From positions 202,930-266,929 of the forward strand of contig CALMYG010000043.1 in NCBI GenBank assembly GCA_937873455.1: a DNA stretch of 64,000 nucleotides, read 5' to 3'. This DNA is from an uncultured Verrucomicrobiota bacterium (lineage in GTDB: Bacteria; Verrucomicrobiota; Kiritimatiellia; CAIVKH01). Below are positions 1 through 8,002 of the stretch, piece by piece. A program made the translations under genes and the position numbers. Within the stretch, counting starts at the first letter, position 1; each line of letters opens with the position of its first letter. The notes beneath the pieces were generated by a model. It was not told where the DNA came from and made no database searches. It worked only from the letters and a program-made list of their open reading frames with translations.

Positions 1-74
1 AAAATGAGACGCGAATGTACGCGTTCAACCCGGCGCTGGCAAGTGGAACCATAGGCTTTCGGTTTGCCTTCATC

Positions 75-124
75 TTGACATAATTCCGGTACATGATATT
101 GATTAATGATTGTTGTTAATCAAT
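75..124 (+). promoter_or_regulatory. Candidate promoter and palindromic operator of the metal-uptake operon
   Basis: A perfect inverted repeat, ATTGATTAA, nine bases, TTAATCAAT, lies at 98-124 and ends 10 bases before the first start codon of the operon. A TTGACA hexamer sits at 75-80; a weak -10 (around 97-102, TATTGA) would overlap the left arm. The position suits a repressor such as Zur or another Fur-family protein, but the regulator is not in the window and the site is not a textbook Zur box. The palindrome is seen directly; operator function is inferred. Confidence 0.5.
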
Positions 125-134
125 AGGAGTCGTC

Positions 135-1373
135 ATGAATCAAAACCATCGTTCGTTTATCGTTTCAACCGGTATAATGGCCGCGTTGCTGTTTTCCGTT
201 CATTCAACCCGTGCCGATGAACCGGCCTGGCTGGCGCCTTCGTGGGGTCCGTTGAGCCCCAGCCTGCATGCGCTGGGCGCAATCGGGAATACCTCGGGCG
301 ATGCCGAATCGCTGGCGATCGGGCACCACGACCCCAGCCGGGAGGACGGCTCGGTTCAAGCCCTGGAACTCGGACTTTCCCTGCGGCTTGACTGGCTGGA
401 AGGTTTTGCCGTCCACGCCCTTTCATACGGAGCGGATGAAGAGTGGGAAAACGAATGGGAAGAAGCCTTCCTGAAAGTCAAGGACCTGCCCGGTGGTTTT
501 GAAGTACGGGGCGGCCGGATGCTGGCTCGCTACGGCAAACTCAACGCCCAACACCCCCATGCCTGGAATTTTGTCGATACCCCCTTACCCCTTGGCCGTT
601 TCCTGGGTGAACACGGCTTGCTGTTTGACGGCGGCGATCTTACCTGGCTGAAATTGGATGTGGACATGACGGTCGGCCTCACCCTCGGCTATGGTAAAAT
701 CGTGGAACACGACCATGCCCACCATCACGAAGACGATGATCATGCCGCCCATGATGATGATCACGACGACCATCATCACGCCGAAGCCATCGCCTACCAT
801 GACGGTGTGGGATATGGACGCTTGTTCGCGCAACTCCGGCGGGATGACTTTCATACGGTCGAGGCCGGATTGTCGCTAGCCCTGGGCGACGAGGAAGCCG
901 GACGGCGCATGATGGTGTACGGCATTGACGTCACCTATGCCTGGCGAGAAAACGGCCTGCAACCGGGCGGTCGTGCCTTTACCTGGACCACCGAACTGCT
1001 CTACCGGGATGTGGAGTCCGGCCATACCGACGAACATGCGGACGATCACGACCACGATAAAGCCGACCATGCCGATCATCATGACGACAAGGCTCTGCCC
1101 GGCGGTGGCGAGTTCGGTTTGTACTCCGAAGTGGTATATACCCTGAACCGCACGCTTGATCTGGGAACCCGGGTCGGGTATGTCCAAGGTAAACATGAAC
1201 TTGGAACCGAAAAACATTTTCGGATCAGCCCGGCAGTCACCGCGTATCTCGATCCTTATCGCCGCACCTCCCTGCGTGCGCAGTACAATTACGACGATTT
1301 TGCCGGCGGAGTTGATGAACACACGATCTGGTTGCAGCTCGCTCTTTCCTGGGGCGGGCCGGAAGTCCGCTGA
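135..1373 (+). CDS. Histidine-rich outer-membrane beta-barrel protein, probable zinc capture/entry
   Basis: 412 residues with an N-terminal signal peptide (hydrophobic residues about 9-21, cleavage near the Ala-Asp at 27-28). The rest has the alternating pattern and terminal aromatic strands of an outer-membrane barrel. Two His/Asp clusters, residues 191-222 and 297-318, look like surface loops that could bind divalent metal. It opens an operon with a ZnuA-like protein, an unknown protein, an ABC ATPase and a permease, so I infer zinc binding or passage at the outer membrane. It has no TonB-dependent plug domain and is too short for a ZnuD-type receptor. A purely metal-buffering surface protein is an alternative. 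Confidence 0.7.
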   Translation: MNQNHRSFIVSTGIMAALLFSVHSTRADEPAWLAPSWGPLSPSLHALGAIGNTSGDAESLAIGHHDPSREDGSVQALELGLSLRLDWLEGFAVHALSYGADEEWENEWEEAFLKVKDLPGGFEVRGGRMLARYGKLNAQHPHAWNFVDTPLPLGRFLGEHGLLFDGGDLTWLKLDVDMTVGLTLGYGKIVEHDHAHHHEDDDHAAHDDDHDDHHHAEAIAYHDGVGYGRLFAQLRRDDFHTVEAGLSLALGDEEAGRRMMVYGIDVTYAWRENGLQPGGRAFTWTTELLYRDVESGHTDEHADDHDHDKADHADHHDDKALPGGGEFGLYSEVVYTLNRTLDLGTRVGYVQGKHELGTEKHFRISPAVTAYLDPYRRTSLRAQYNYDDFAGGVDEHTIWLQLALSWGGPEVR

Positions 1374-1394
1374 TCCAACGACGGAGACCGCAAC

Positions 1395-2294
1395 ATGAGG
1401 CGTCGGCGGGTCAGCATCCTGATGGGGGTAGCGCTCGCCGCCGCTTCGTCGGCCGCGCCGATTCGGATTGCCTCCCTCCATCCGGTGGTCAGTGATATCG
1501 CCCGGCAAATGGGTGGTGATGCCGTGGTCGTCATTGACTTGATGCCGCTGGATTCCAATCCGCATAATTTCTATCCCTCCCCGTCGAATTTGAAGGAGGC
1601 CTCCCAGGCAGATATGGTGCTGGCCGCCGGAAAAAATCTTGAGGTGTACCTGGACAGTTTTCGCGAATCGCTGGGCGGTGTCCCGGTCTTCGAAGTCGGA
1701 CACGGCGTGCCTTCGCTCCGGGTGACCGCGGATGACGTGTTCCTGTGCTGCCCGACCCACGCCCACGGCGCGATCGACCCGCATTGGTGGCACAGCATTC
1801 AAAATGTCCGGCGCGCCTCGGGGCTGCTTGCCGACGAATTTTCACGTTTGCGCCCGGAGCAACGGGACGCTTTTCGGAGCAACCATGATGCTTATGCGGC
1901 CCGCCTGGATGCGTTATACCGCTGGGCCAAACGGGAAATTGCCGCCATCCCCCGCGCCAACCGTAAACTCACCACCGCCCACGCCGCCTTTGGCTACCTT
2001 TGCCGGGAAATGGGCTTGCGTTCGATCACGGTGCTCGGTTTGACCACCGAACAGGACGCCGAACCGGGGTACCTGAAAGATGTCATTCGCATGCTTCGTG
2101 AAAACCGGGTGCCCGCGGTTTTTCCCGAAGTGAACGCGAATCCCAAGGTTCTGGAAAGCATCGCCCGGGAGGCCGGGGTCATCGTGGCCGGAAATTTGCA
2201 CGCCGACATGCTGGCCGCCGACGCCCCGACCTACGAAGCCATGGTCCGGCACAACATCACCACCATTGTCGAAGGGCTGCGCGGTTCGCGCTAA
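1395..2294 (+). CDS. znuA: Periplasmic metal-binding protein of a zinc/manganese ABC importer (ZnuA/TroA family)
   Basis: 299 residues with a signal peptide ending in an Ala-rich stretch near residue 20. The cluster A-I solute-binding fold is shown by the N-terminal IRIASLHPVV strand, the PHNFYPSPS segment, DPHWWHS, TAHAAFGYL and FPEVNANPK, which supply the three His and one acidic ligand of this family. The usual long His-rich loop is reduced to a short CCPTHAHG stretch; the His-rich material is instead in the outer-membrane protein encoded 21 bases upstream. It delivers metal to the permease encoded downstream. Zinc is favoured over manganese because of the His-rich partner; this is inference. 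Confidence 0.85.
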   Translation: MRRRRVSILMGVALAAASSAAPIRIASLHPVVSDIARQMGGDAVVVIDLMPLDSNPHNFYPSPSNLKEASQADMVLAAGKNLEVYLDSFRESLGGVPVFEVGHGVPSLRVTADDVFLCCPTHAHGAIDPHWWHSIQNVRRASGLLADEFSRLRPEQRDAFRSNHDAYAARLDALYRWAKREIAAIPRANRKLTTAHAAFGYLCREMGLRSITVLGLTTEQDAEPGYLKDVIRMLRENRVPAVFPEVNANPKVLESIAREAGVIVAGNLHADMLAADAPTYEAMVRHNITTIVEGLRGSR

Positions 2295-2299
2295 GGGTT

Positions 2300-2734
2300 A
2301 TGCGCGGTTCACCCTTCATACAATGGTCGGCCTTCGCGGCGCTATGGCTGTTGTTGTTGATCCCCATCGTCCGGGTCACCCGCCCGGAGGCGCTCGCGCC
2401 GGGAAACGATACGATCCGGCAAACGGATACCGAAAAGCATCCGGCATGGGTTTCCCTGAGGTTCTCCCGCCTTCCCGAATCGTTCACGCTGCTCCACCTG
2501 GATGAAACCGTGTGGACGGAGACACAGCCGCGTGACCGGTATCTGACCCGCATCATCCCCCTGGCGCTAGATCGTTTCGGCACCGAACTGCATCTGATCG
2601 CGGAACTGCCTGACGGCGAAACGGCGGTGGAAATTACCGTGGAGCCGGATGGACGCGAACGCCGCGCCCAAACCCTTTGGATTACCGGGCCGGCTGATGA
2701 TCCGGTATTCTTCACCTGGGGGATCGATGACTAA
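2300..2734 (+). CDS. Small membrane-anchored protein of unknown function in the metal-uptake operon
   Basis: 144 residues. A single hydrophobic segment at about residues 7-24 could be an anchor or uncleaved signal; the rest is a soluble, mainly beta-pattern domain with no Cys and no His cluster. It starts 5 bases after the binding-protein stop, and its own stop overlaps the ATPase start by 8 bases (ATGACTAA), so it is translationally tied to the transporter. I do not recognise the family. Its place between the binding protein and the ATPase suggests an accessory role in metal import, which is inference only. Confidence 0.6.
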   Translation: MRGSPFIQWSAFAALWLLLLIPIVRVTRPEALAPGNDTIRQTDTEKHPAWVSLRFSRLPESFTLLHLDETVWTETQPRDRYLTRIIPLALDRFGTELHLIAELPDGETAVEITVEPDGRERRAQTLWITGPADDPVFFTWGIDD

Positions 2735-3464
2735 TCCCCGGGAAGAACACCGGCATCACGTCCTGCGCGCGGAACGGCTTCACGTGCATTACGGGCCGAT
2801 TTGCGCCCTGCATGATGTGACCCTCGAACTAACCTGCGGGACCGCGGCCGCGCTGGTCGGCGGTAACGGCGCCGGCAAAAGCACCTTCATGAAACGCGTG
2901 GTCGGTCTGATTCCCCCCAGCGCGGGCGAAGTCATCTGGCGCGGTGAACCCATCGCCAAAAGCACCCATGAAATTGCCTATCTACCGCAACGTTCGGACA
3001 TCGCCTGGACTTTTCCCATGACGGTGCGCGGCCTGGTCGAATTGGGCCGGTATCCCCTGCTCGGCCCATGGCGTCGGTTCCGTACCGAAGACCGCGACGC
3101 CGTCCAACACGCCATGAACCTGATGCGGATCGACGACCTCGCCGACCGGCAGATCGGCGCGTTATCCGGCGGCCAACAGCAACGCGCGATGATCGCCCGG
3201 GCCCTCGCCCAGGACGCCCACGTCTTGCTGCTGGATGAACCCTTCGCCGGCCTGGATCAGCCCTCCCAGGAATTGCTCGCCCATTTGTTGCGTGATTTGG
3301 TGGCCAACGGCCACCTGGTGGTTGCCTCACACCACGACTTAAAAACGGTTTCCGGTATTTTCGATGTCGTCGTGCTGCTGAACGGAACCGTCATCGCCCA
3401 GGGACCCAGCGCCGAGGTCATGACCGCCGCCAATCTCACCCGGGCCTTCGGAGCCTCCGAATAA
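2727..3464 (+). CDS. znuC: ATP-binding subunit of the zinc/manganese ABC importer
   Basis: 245 residues from the ATG at 2727, chosen because it overlaps the upstream stop and keeps the family length; an in-frame ATG at 2649 would add 26 unrelated residues. Walker A is GGNGAGKST, the Q-loop YLPQR follows, the signature is LSGGQQQR, Walker B is LLLDEP and the switch His lies in ASHHDL. It energises uptake through the permease, whose ATG overlaps its stop codon (TAATG). The type is that of ZnuC/MntA metal ATPases. Confidence 0.9.
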   Translation: MTNPREEHRHHVLRAERLHVHYGPICALHDVTLELTCGTAAALVGGNGAGKSTFMKRVVGLIPPSAGEVIWRGEPIAKSTHEIAYLPQRSDIAWTFPMTVRGLVELGRYPLLGPWRRFRTEDRDAVQHAMNLMRIDDLADRQIGALSGGQQQRAMIARALAQDAHVLLLDEPFAGLDQPSQELLAHLLRDLVANGHLVVASHHDLKTVSGIFDVVVLLNGTVIAQGPSAEVMTAANLTRAFGASE

Positions 3465-4327
3465 TGGAAACCCTTCAGGACATGTTTTCATTTCAGTTTA
3501 ATCAGCGCGCCTTGCTTGCCGCGCTGATGATCGGATTTCTCAACGGCTACGCCGGCGGGTATGTGGTTTTGCGCAAAGGCTCTTTGTTCGCCGGCGCTTT
3601 GTCCCATACCTTGTTTCCGGGAATCGCCATCGGGGCGATCATCGCCGGGTTAAACCCGTACAGCGCCTTGGTCGGCGCTTTTGTCATGGCTCTGGTCGTC
3701 GGACTGGGCAGCCAGGGCGTGGCATCCTACTCCCGGGTTGACCGCGAAGCGGCGATGGCCATCTTTTACACGGCAGCCACCGCCGGGGGCTTGCTAATTC
3801 TGGAGCGGCTCGGCACCTATGTGCGCGTCGAGGATTACTTGTTCGGGAATATTCTCAGGGTCTCCAACTGGGATCTGTGGTTCATGTTCTGGGCGGGTTT
3901 CGCTGTCTTAGCCGTCCTGATTTTATTTCAGCGTCCGCTGTTGGTGTTTATTTTTTCACCCGAGCTGGCGGCCTCCCACGGGTTGTCCCCGCGGGCGATG
4001 GACTACCTGTTGGCCGCCCTGGTCGTGATCACCATGGTCACGTCGCTACAGGCGGTTGGCGCCTTGCTGGCCCTCGGGCTGTTGGTGGCGCCGGCGGCCA
4101 CCTTGTATTTATTTGTCAACTCGCCGCGCCTGATCTTCTGGGGCGGCGGACTGCTCGGAATGACCCTGGCCGCAGGCTCGGTTGTGCTGACCAACTTGTT
4201 GAACGTGCAAACCGGACCAGCCCTGGTCGTGCTGCTCGCCGTGGTCTTTCTGATTGGCTTTGTCCTCAGCCCCCGCTATGGCCTTCTGGCCAGATTTCGA
4301 GCCGTTCAGGACATCCGCCATCGCTGA
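3464..4327 (+). CDS. znuB: Membrane permease of the zinc/manganese ABC importer (ABC-3 family)
   Basis: 287 residues, almost entirely hydrophobic, with about eight membrane segments and the family pattern GGYVVLRKGSLFAGALSHTLFPGIAIG near the N-terminus and LVAPAAT in a later helix. It forms the inner-membrane channel for the ATPase encoded upstream and is the last gene of the operon. Its start overlaps the ATPase stop by one base. No terminator hairpin is evident in the following 100 bases before the convergent gene. Confidence 0.9.
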   Translation: METLQDMFSFQFNQRALLAALMIGFLNGYAGGYVVLRKGSLFAGALSHTLFPGIAIGAIIAGLNPYSALVGAFVMALVVGLGSQGVASYSRVDREAAMAIFYTAATAGGLLILERLGTYVRVEDYLFGNILRVSNWDLWFMFWAGFAVLAVLILFQRPLLVFIFSPELAASHGLSPRAMDYLLAALVVITMVTSLQAVGALLALGLLVAPAATLYLFVNSPRLIFWGGGLLGMTLAAGSVVLTNLLNVQTGPALVVLLAVVFLIGFVLSPRYGLLARFRAVQDIRHR

Positions 4328-4430
4328 TCGCCACGTTGCTTACAAGCCTCAGAAGTGCGAGTCAATCAAGCACCTGGCGGCACACGTTTGCCTTAACTGT
4401 TTTGGCGAAGCGCTGTGCTACCGGGAAACA

Positions 4431-4631
4431 TTAAAGCGGGCGGGCATGAAGCGTCACCGTTCCGCCGTTTGTTCGACGCCGTTTTTCACGCGCGTGCAAA
4501 TCAAAAATGACGTGACCAGAAGCTCCTTCTTTGGCTTTTAGCGACTCGGCCAGACGGCGCACGTCATAGTTATGCTGCCCGGCAAGATCGTTCTTGATCT
4601 TCCATACTTCCTTCAATATTTCATCCTTCAT
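4431..4631 (-). CDS. Small antitoxin-like partner of the PIN protein
   Basis: 66 residues, charged and predicted helical, opening KDEILKEVWKIK with a central NYDVRRLAESLKAKE. This resembles the short proteins commonly encoded just after this kind of PIN protein, which are taken to be antitoxins. Its start overlaps the PIN stop by 11 bases, so the order is toxin first. The C-terminal 15 residues look unlike the family and may be drifted. The antitoxin role is inferred from pairing alone. Confidence 0.6.
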   Translation of the reverse strand: MKDEILKEVWKIKNDLAGQHNYDVRRLAESLKAKEGASGHVIFDLHAREKRRRTNGGTVTLHARPL

Positions 4632-5103
4632 GTTCGTCTCCCATCAGTTCCAGCGGAGTGCATATTTCGGGACAGGCAAACCCATGAATGGCACAGACGC
4701 TCCGCATCACCGGTTTCATCTCGGCATTGTCCAAATGCCGACAGTTCCAGGTTAGCAAGTAGTCCACCCCGTGATAAGCGGCGATAGCCAGATGCAAAGC
4801 ATCGTCGGCCGCTTTTTCGGGTAGTGCGCCATCCTTTAACAGAGAGGCCGCCAGTTCGCTTGCGGCATCCGTAATCGGCAACATCGGGATATCGGCCAAA
4901 CTGCTCAAGCGACGTTCCGCCGCATCGGCATTACCCGCAGCCGCTTCATCCAGAACTAGTTGCGACGTAAATAGTTCGAAACCTTGACGCCGCGTCTTCC
5001 ACCACTGAAGCGTGGCGCTTTGCCACGCCGCCGCGAGCAAGTCACGCGCAGGCAACGCGGTCAGATAGCTTACCACTGACGTTTCAATATAAACAGTTTG
5101 CAT
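4621..5103 (-). CDS. PIN-domain protein, probable VapC-type ribonuclease toxin
   Basis: 160 residues from the ATG at 5103; an upstream in-frame extension to 5241 is rejected because homologous proteins begin MQTVYIETS. PIN features are the N-terminal YIETS strand with an acidic residue, SQLVLDEAAAG, the DDALHLAIA helix with an acidic pair, and LLTWNCRHLDNA near the end. Such proteins cut RNA using a few acidic residues and Mg2+. The partner gene overlaps its stop codon. The target is not deducible. Confidence 0.75.
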   Translation of the reverse strand: MQTVYIETSVVSYLTALPARDLLAAAWQSATLQWWKTRRQGFELFTSQLVLDEAAAGNADAAERRLSSLADIPMLPITDAASELAASLLKDGALPEKAADDALHLAIAAYHGVDYLLTWNCRHLDNAEMKPVMRSVCAIHGFACPEICTPLELMGDEHEG

Positions 5104-5275
5104 GGCGACATCGTATGTTGCGGGGGCATTTAAAGCGAGCCGTCTTTTCCGTCGAACGTCAAGGATGAGGCGGATCGTGATATACTTCACTTCGGTCCGT
5201 CGTGCGCATAATCGCCCGCCGCTTGTGCATTTACCTTTCATGCGTTACCATGTGGTTTTAACCTGAGGATATCCA

Positions 5276-6583
5276 ATGGCCAAAGCAAAAGTAGCTATTT
5301 TAAAAACGCAGCCGGCAACCGTGCTGGAGGACTACCATCGGCTCATGAATCTGGCCGATTACCAGCAGGTTTTGTCCAAACAAATCGAAACCGCGCTCAA
5401 GATCAACATCAGTTGGCACTTTTTCTACCCGGGCTCCTCCACCACCCCCTGGCAATTGGACGGGGTGATCCGGGCCATGAAGCGGGATGGCTACGATCCC
5501 GAACGGATTCACGGCTGCCATAACCGCACCGTGGTCATCGATGCCCGCCTGGGCGAGCGCGAGAACAAGCAGGTCAATGTCACCGACGCCCATCGGCTGA
5601 AAAACGTCCACCTTTATGAGGGCGAGGAGTGGATTCATGTCCGCGACGCGGTAGGCGATCTGGCCGACCAATTTATCTGCCTGAATGACGTGTACAAAGA
5701 CGGGTTCATGATTCCCAAGCGGTTCATCGGTGAAAACATCATTCATCTCCCCACGGTAAAAACCCACATTTTCACCACCACCACCGGGGCGATGAAAAAC
5801 GCCTTCGGCGGCTTGTTGAACGAGCGCCGTCACTGGACCCATCCGGTCATTCACGAAACCCTGGTGGACCTTTTGATGATCCAGAAAAAAATCCATAACG
5901 GGGTTTTCGCCGTCATGGATGGAACCTTCGCCGGCGACGGCCCCGGACCGCGCTGCATGATTCCTCACGTAAAGAATGTGATCCTCGCCTCCTCCGATCA
6001 GGTGGCGATCGACGCCGTGGCGGCCAAGTTGATGGGCTTTGACCCGCTGCGCGATTTGAAGTTTGTCCGCATCGCCCACGAAAAAGGTCTGGGCTGCGGC
6101 GATCCGCGCGATATCGAAATCGTCGGTGACCTGGATGCCGCCGCCGAAAACTGGAATTTTGTCGGTCCGTTCAAGAAAATGACCTTTGCCAGCCGGATGC
6201 AACACCTCATTTACTGGGGACCCTTGAAAAAGCCGGTGGAATGGACGCTGAAAACCGTACTTGCGCCCTGGTCCTATATGGCCAGCGTGGCATATCATGA
6301 CTCCTTCTGGTATCCCACCCACCAACATTACATTCATGAAATTTTGCGGAGTGAATGGGGTCGCTTGTTCCAGAACTGGGACGACTTGGCCATTCCACCC
6401 GATGACCTCGAGGCCAAGGGGTGGGAGTACGTGGGTAATCTGCCGGCTGAATTAAAAAACGAAGGCATGAAATACTTCAAGGAATCCCTGCGCATCCTGG
6501 GCCTTTGCGTGAAGGAAGCGCCGGAATTCGCCGCGCGAAAACGCCGAAAAGCCGCCTTGGCCTCGCAAGCGCCCCGGAGCTAG
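5276..6583 (+). CDS. DUF362-domain protein
   Basis: 435 residues beginning MAKAKVAILKTQP, with the DUF362 hallmarks: an N-terminal strand followed by a helical segment, HLPTVKTH, the GAMKNAFGGLL stretch, and VAIDAVAAKLMGFDP. Many DUF362 proteins carry a 4Fe-4S ferredoxin domain; none is seen here, as no CxxCxxC motif is present. The family has no well-established biochemical role. No signal peptide is present, so it should be cytoplasmic. The start at 5276 is the first ATG and has an AGGATATCC leader. Confidence 0.75.
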   Translation: MAKAKVAILKTQPATVLEDYHRLMNLADYQQVLSKQIETALKINISWHFFYPGSSTTPWQLDGVIRAMKRDGYDPERIHGCHNRTVVIDARLGERENKQVNVTDAHRLKNVHLYEGEEWIHVRDAVGDLADQFICLNDVYKDGFMIPKRFIGENIIHLPTVKTHIFTTTTGAMKNAFGGLLNERRHWTHPVIHETLVDLLMIQKKIHNGVFAVMDGTFAGDGPGPRCMIPHVKNVILASSDQVAIDAVAAKLMGFDPLRDLKFVRIAHEKGLGCGDPRDIEIVGDLDAAAENWNFVGPFKKMTFASRMQHLIYWGPLKKPVEWTLKTVLAPWSYMASVAYHDSFWYPTHQHYIHEILRSEWGRLFQNWDDLAIPPDDLEAKGWEYVGNLPAELKNEGMKYFKESLRILGLCVKEAPEFAARKRRKAALASQAPRS

Positions 6584-6605
6584 CTTTTGACCCCCAATCG
6601 AATTC

Positions 6606-6633
6606 TTGTCTCTTTGCGCAACCGCGCTACTAT
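6606..6633 (+). promoter_or_regulatory. Candidate sigma-70-type promoter of the zinc-ribbon gene
   Basis: TTGTCT at 6606-6611 and TACTAT at 6628-6633 are separated by 16 bases, each matching four of six consensus bases. A GGAAG ribosome-binding site and ATG follow at 6660. Prediction only. Confidence 0.4.
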
Positions 6634-6659
6634 AGGGTGCGAACGCGGAAGAATGGACC

Positions 6660-7028
6660 ATGCCCGAGCTATTTTGCCCATCCTGCAACAAGGAGACGCT
6701 GGTATTAAAAGAGCCGGTCTATGAGGGTTTTACCCGGGTCGGCGAAATCACGAAGTGTGCGGTGTGCGGTCACGTCTTCACCGCGCCAGCCGACCCGGAC
6801 GCCGGGGCGCCCCCGGCCCGCAAGCTACCCGCTTTTTTTTCCGAGGACGATTTACCCAAAAAACCCTCGCTGTTTGCTGAAGGTGAAAACAGGGTGATCT
6901 GCCGGTATTGCGCGCATTATCTGGTGAACCCCTTCAAGCAATGGTGCGGCTTTCACCGCAAGGAAGTAGAAGCTACGGATACCTGTTCGAACTTTTCCGC
7001 AAAACCTGATTCCAATCAACCCGTTTGA
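6660..7028 (+). CDS. Small protein with two zinc-ribbon motifs
   Basis: 122 residues. The first knuckle pair is CPSC (residues 6-9) with CAVC about 25 residues later. The second is CRYC followed by a WCGFHRK segment and a final Cys in TDTCSNF, giving a second Cys/His-rich site near the C-terminus. A Pro/Ala-rich linker joins them. The layout suggests a zinc-stabilised binding protein, but no catalytic domain is present and the function is unknown. It has its own candidate promoter and no operon partner. Confidence 0.65.
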   Translation: MPELFCPSCNKETLVLKEPVYEGFTRVGEITKCAVCGHVFTAPADPDAGAPPARKLPAFFSEDDLPKKPSLFAEGENRVICRYCAHYLVNPFKQWCGFHRKEVEATDTCSNFSAKPDSNQPV

Positions 7029-7042
7029 GTTATCATGTCGAA

Positions 7043-7090
7043 TTTCCAATCATTGGAAAATCGGCGACGGAAAAGTTCCAATGATTGGAA
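7043..7090. repeat. Two copies of a TTCCAATNATTGGAA palindrome
   Basis: TTCCAATCATTGGAA at 7044-7058 (flanked by a matching T and A, so palindromic over 7043-7059) and TTCCAATGATTGGAA at 7076-7090. Each is a perfect inverted repeat around one central base, and each is the reverse complement of the other. They lie 17 bases apart in the gap before the ParD-like gene. They could be a dispersed repeat or a binding site. I found no third copy in the window. Confidence 0.7.
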
Positions 7091-7142
7091 GTCCATCGAT
7101 TGTGGAGTTCATGATCTCGATTGGGTTTCAATTTCTTGACGA

Positions 7143-7161
7143 CTGTGGCAATTTGCCACAG
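7143..7161. promoter_or_regulatory. Palindrome, probable autoregulatory operator of the toxin-antitoxin pair
   Basis: CTGTGGCAA, T, TTGCCACAG is a perfect 19-base inverted repeat ending 9 bases before the antitoxin ATG at 7171. A TTGACG hexamer lies just upstream at 7136-7141. Antitoxins with ribbon-helix-helix folds usually repress their own promoter through such sites; this is inference from position. Confidence 0.5.
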
Positions 7162-7170
7162 ACTGGAAAA

Positions 7171-7437
7171 ATGAGCAAATCGATCAGATTGAGTGATGAC
7201 CTCTTTGGTCAAGCGCAAGAAACAGGCGCTCGCTATCATCGGTCCCCACCCCAGCAGATTGAATACTGGGCAAAATTGGGCCGAGTCATGGAAACGTCTC
7301 TGTCATGGCCCGTGGTCGACAAGGTCGTATCTTGGGGGCAGGAGGAGGATGTGGACCAATTGGTAAAGGAAGTGAATTCCAAAACCGGGAGAGCCAGGGC
7401 GAAAAAGACCATTCTGGCGACGTCCCGTCGGAAGTAA
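7171..7437 (+). CDS. ParD-like antitoxin
   Basis: 88 residues from the ATG at 7171, where the family begins MSKSIRLSDDL; a GGA ribosome-binding site sits 5 bases upstream. In-frame ATGs at 7081 and 7111 would add unrelated residues and run through the operator palindrome. The N-terminal strand and the HRSPPQQIEYWAKLGRVME helix match the ParD_like group. It ends 4 bases before the zeta-like toxin gene, forming a two-gene module. It should bind both DNA and the toxin. Confidence 0.7.
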   Translation: MSKSIRLSDDLFGQAQETGARYHRSPPQQIEYWAKLGRVMETSLSWPVVDKVVSWGQEEDVDQLVKEVNSKTGRARAKKTILATSRRK

Positions 7438-7441
7438 TGTT

Positions 7442-8002
7442 GTGGCCCCGACCTTGATCATGTTGGCGGGGCCGAACGGCGCCGGGAAAACCACCTTCTA
7501 TTCAACGTTTCTCAGCAACAAGCCGTTGCCCTTTATCAATGCGGATCGATTTGCCGCGGAATTCAAATTGAATGCTTATGAGGCAGCCAGCCTCGCGGAT
7601 CGCGTGCGGGAAAACTTTGTGGCCAGAAATGAATCATTCATTTCCGAGACGGTATTCTCAGATCCAAACGGAAAGAAACTGGAGTTATTGCTTCAAGCGG
7701 CTCTTAAAGACTATGTGGTCACCCTGATCTACATCGGAGTGTCCAATCCCGAATTATCCCGGGAGCGGGTAGCCGCGCGTGTGGCGGCGGGCGGCCACGA
7801 TGTTCCGGCGGACAAGTTGGACGCACGCTATCATCGTTCCCTGCGCAATCTGGAGAAAGCCATTCGCTCGCTCCCGCGCGTTATCCTTTATGACAACAGC
7901 GATTTCGAGGAACCGTATCGTTTTTTGGCGGAATTCAGGTCTGGCGTTCTTGTCCATCAAACAGATCGGCCAGTTCCGAATTGGGCGACACGTTGTTTAT
8001 GA
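7442..8002 (+). CDS. Zeta-type toxin / P-loop kinase
   Basis: 186 residues with a GTG start, since the only nearby ATG (7437) is out of frame. Walker A is GPNGAGKTTF at residues 10-19; INADRFA, the SETVFSD strand and RVAARVAAGGHDVP follow, the last being the Arg-rich lid of zeta-like kinases. Zeta toxins phosphorylate UDP-N-acetylglucosamine and block wall synthesis; the substrate here is not shown. It sits directly after a ParD-like antitoxin, not the classical epsilon antitoxin. Confidence 0.75.
   Translation: MAPTLIMLAGPNGAGKTTFYSTFLSNKPLPFINADRFAAEFKLNAYEAASLADRVRENFVARNESFISETVFSDPNGKKLELLLQAALKDYVVTLIYIGVSNPELSRERVAARVAAGGHDVPADKLDARYHRSLRNLEKAIRSLPRVILYDNSDFEEPYRFLAEFRSGVLVHQTDRPVPNWATRCL

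Noticed and set aside
5300..6337. A 345-codon open frame antisense to the DUF362 gene
   Set aside because: Opposite a well-conserved protein; its translation shows no domain, and other long antisense frames in the window (876-1802, 32382-33491, 43039-44130, 26798-28309) have the same cause: high third-position GC.
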